11,624 nucleotides of DNA from Candidatus Kapaibacterium sp. (GTDB taxonomy: Bacteria > Bacteroidota > Ignavibacteria > Palsa-1295), in NCBI GenBank assembly GCA_025450975.1, contig JANWLI010000015.1, positions 1-11,624 of the forward strand, given 5' to 3'. Position 1 is the stretch's first letter; the number at the start of each line of letters is the position of its first letter. A model generated the notes under the pieces. It was not told the origin of the DNA. It did not search any database and saw nothing but the letters and a program-made list of their open reading frames with translations. A program made the translations under genes and the position numbers. Below are positions 10,429 through 11,624 of this stretch, in pieces.

Positions 10429-11624
10429 TCGTAGAGCAGATATTTCCGTCGGGCCAGACGGAATTTGGCCGCATCGAGCCTCCAGTTGCCGAAGAGCTCT
10501 TCTATATTTCCATTATTTTCAATTCGCTTCCGCAGTTCGCGCGTACCTGTTACTTTGTCAAACATCTGCCTGACGCTGAAGGTCGTCGCGTTGTAGGTCT
10601 TGTTGAGATTCGTGTCAGAGGTGATCAACGTCTTCATCATTGCGAACTGCATCGGATAGATCTCACCTGCGATCGGCGTATCAATGGCAAAGTCGATCTT
10701 AATCCCATTGTAATTCTTCGTTGCGTATTCGAACGGCGCCGTGTAGTTCTCTGCGATGATCCGGAGGTTCTTCGGCTTCGTAGAATCGACTACTGCGTAG
10801 AGCGTTGGCTGTGAAATCAGCCTTGAACCAATGCGCTGAAATGGTGCGTCAGTGCCCATGCCGATCGAGAGAATGCCAAGTTCACCGATGGCGCCGAGCA
10901 TTGCTGCACCGAAGGCAGCTTCCGGCGTCGGCACGTTCGGGCTTGGCGCATTCCACTCCAGCTTTGTCGCATGCCAGGTCATGGAGCGCTTCCAGTTGTT
11001 GAGCTTGATCACACGCAAGTTGAGCTTCGGAGCTTGTTCGAACCAGCGCTCGCCTTTTGCCATCTGCGCAAGTTCGCCAAGGGTCATGCCGTGGATGTAT
11101 GGCACTGGCACCTGACCGACGAAGGACTTCAGCGTTGTGTCGAGAATATTCCCTTCGACGCGTTCGCCACCAAGCGGGTTGGGACGATCGAGCACAATAA
11201 ACTCTTTGCCGTTCTCTGCAGCGGCTTCCATAGCGAGCACCATCGTTGAGAGATAGGTGTAGGGACGCACGCCGATATCCTGAATATCGAAGACGAGGAC
11301 GTCGACATTCTGCAGCATTTTCTTCGTTGGCTTGCGTGCAGCTCCGTAGAGCGAGTGGATCGGTACGTTACGATACATAGTCGCCGTATCGCTTTCGACA
11401 CCTGCCTTGCGGATGCCGGTGAATCCATGCTCGGGCGAGAAGATGGCAACAAGCTTTACTTTCGCATCGATGAGCAGGTCCGGACCAAACTTATCGGCGC
11501 TCGAGAGCGACGTCTGGTTACAGATAAATCCGACTCGCTTGCCTTTAAGCGACGAAAATTTCTCGTTCGCGAGAACGTCGAGACCGGTTCTTGTTTGAGC
11601 AAATGATGAAACCGTAAAGAGAAG
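10425..11624 (-). CDS. namZ: Secreted exo-beta-N-acetylmuramidase, NamZ/DUF1343 family (first codons outside window)
   Basis: The frame is open to the window edge and encodes 399 residues, starting inside a signal peptide (LLFTVSSFAQ), so only about ten residues are missing. An ATG at 11376-11378 is internal, since the conserved N-terminal domain lies before it (GKRVGFICNQTSL, then FSPEHGFTG with the family's conserved Glu and His). Later hallmarks are VLVFDIQDIGVRPYTYLSTM, IVLDRPNPLGGERVEG, HGMTLGELAQMA, WNAPSPNVPTPEAA and GMGTDAPFQRIG. The family (GH171, B. subtilis NamZ/YbbC) removes N-acetylmuramic acid from the non-reducing ends of peptidoglycan fragments during wall turnover and recycling. 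Export fits a periplasmic or surface role. No MurNAc transporter, MurQ or NagZ gene is visible nearby. The 3' end overlaps the small membrane gene by 3 bp (10425-10427 is the stop, read TAG). Confidence 0.92.
   Translation of the reverse strand, partial: LLFTVSSFAQTRTGLDVLANEKFSSLKGKRVGFICNQTSLSSADKFGPDLLIDAKVKLVAIFSPEHGFTGIRKAGVESDTATMYRNVPIHSLYGAARKPTKKMLQNVDVLVFDIQDIGVRPYTYLSTMVLAMEAAAENGKEFIVLDRPNPLGGERVEGNILDTTLKSFVGQVPVPYIHGMTLGELAQMAKGERWFEQAPKLNLRVIKLNNWKRSMTWHATKLEWNAPSPNVPTPEAAFGAAMLGAIGELGILSIGMGTDAPFQRIGSRLISQPTLYAVVDSTKPKNLRIIAENYTAPFEYATKNYNGIKIDFAIDTPIAGEIYPMQFAMMKTLITSDTNLNKTYNATTFSVRQMFDKVTGTRELRKRIENNGNIEELFGNWRLDAAKFRLARRKYLLYD

Noticed and set aside
11376..11378. ATG 11378 as the NamZ start
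   Set aside because: The conserved domain start (GKRVGFICNQTSL, SPEHGFTG) and a signal-peptide end lie upstream in the same frame up to the window edge.
1..11624. CRISPR array, defence island, prophage, insertion sequence, tRNA or rRNA
   Set aside because: No spaced direct-repeat array, transposase, integrase or RNA-gene signature was seen; gene content is ordinary chromosomal.

Overview
The window looks like ordinary chromosome from a bacterium of the Fibrobacterota-Chlorobiota-Bacteroidota (FCB) supergroup. An Ignavibacteria or Kapaibacteria-like lineage is my best guess, but it is an inference. Support comes from four exact copies of the Bacteroidota-type -7 promoter element TAnnTTTG in front of genes, one of them with TTG exactly 19 bp upstream. 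Most start codons lack a Shine-Dalgarno sequence. There is also a TonB-dependent receptor with an N-terminal carboxypeptidase-regulatory-like domain and a final Phe. I see no phage, insertion sequence, CRISPR array, tRNA or rRNA.

Layout. Bases 1-447 hold the 3' end of a plus-strand gene for a YD-repeat-like protein, which meets head-on (3-bp gap) a leftward cluster at 451-2802. In transcription order that cluster is a YfcA-like TSUP permease followed by two different secreted SIMPL/DUF541 paralogues. A 422-bp gene-free stretch (2803-3224) carries a -7 element surrounded by nested inverted repeats and a long leader for an ECF sigma factor (3225-3884). The sigma gene ends in a clear intrinsic terminator. 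Next are a TetR-family regulator (3960-4565) and a TonB-dependent outer-membrane receptor (4625-6973). Related 17-bp palindromes lie in front of each, suggesting that the regulator controls itself and the receptor.

The 213-bp gap at 6974-7186 contains an imperfect hairpin built of CTCTGCG heptamers (dispersed-repeat-like, terminator-like), a perfect 10-bp inverted repeat, and the best promoter of the window. This promoter drives replicative helicase dnaB (7187-8716). Behind dnaB, tightly packed, are a Rid-family protein lacking the usual catalytic arginine (8726-9127), an acyl-CoA dehydrogenase starting on the base after the Rid stop codon (9128-10282), and a 31-residue membrane microprotein (10333-10428). 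The microprotein gene overlaps by 3 bp the end of a convergent gene for a secreted NamZ/DUF1343 exo-N-acetylmuramidase (10425-11624), whose first few signal-peptide codons lie beyond the window.

No obviously new multi-gene system is visible. The items most worth a second look are the paired TetR palindromes, the structured promoter/leader of the ECF sigma gene, the CTCTGCG hairpin, the microprotein, and the Arg-less Rid protein next to an acyl-CoA dehydrogenase.
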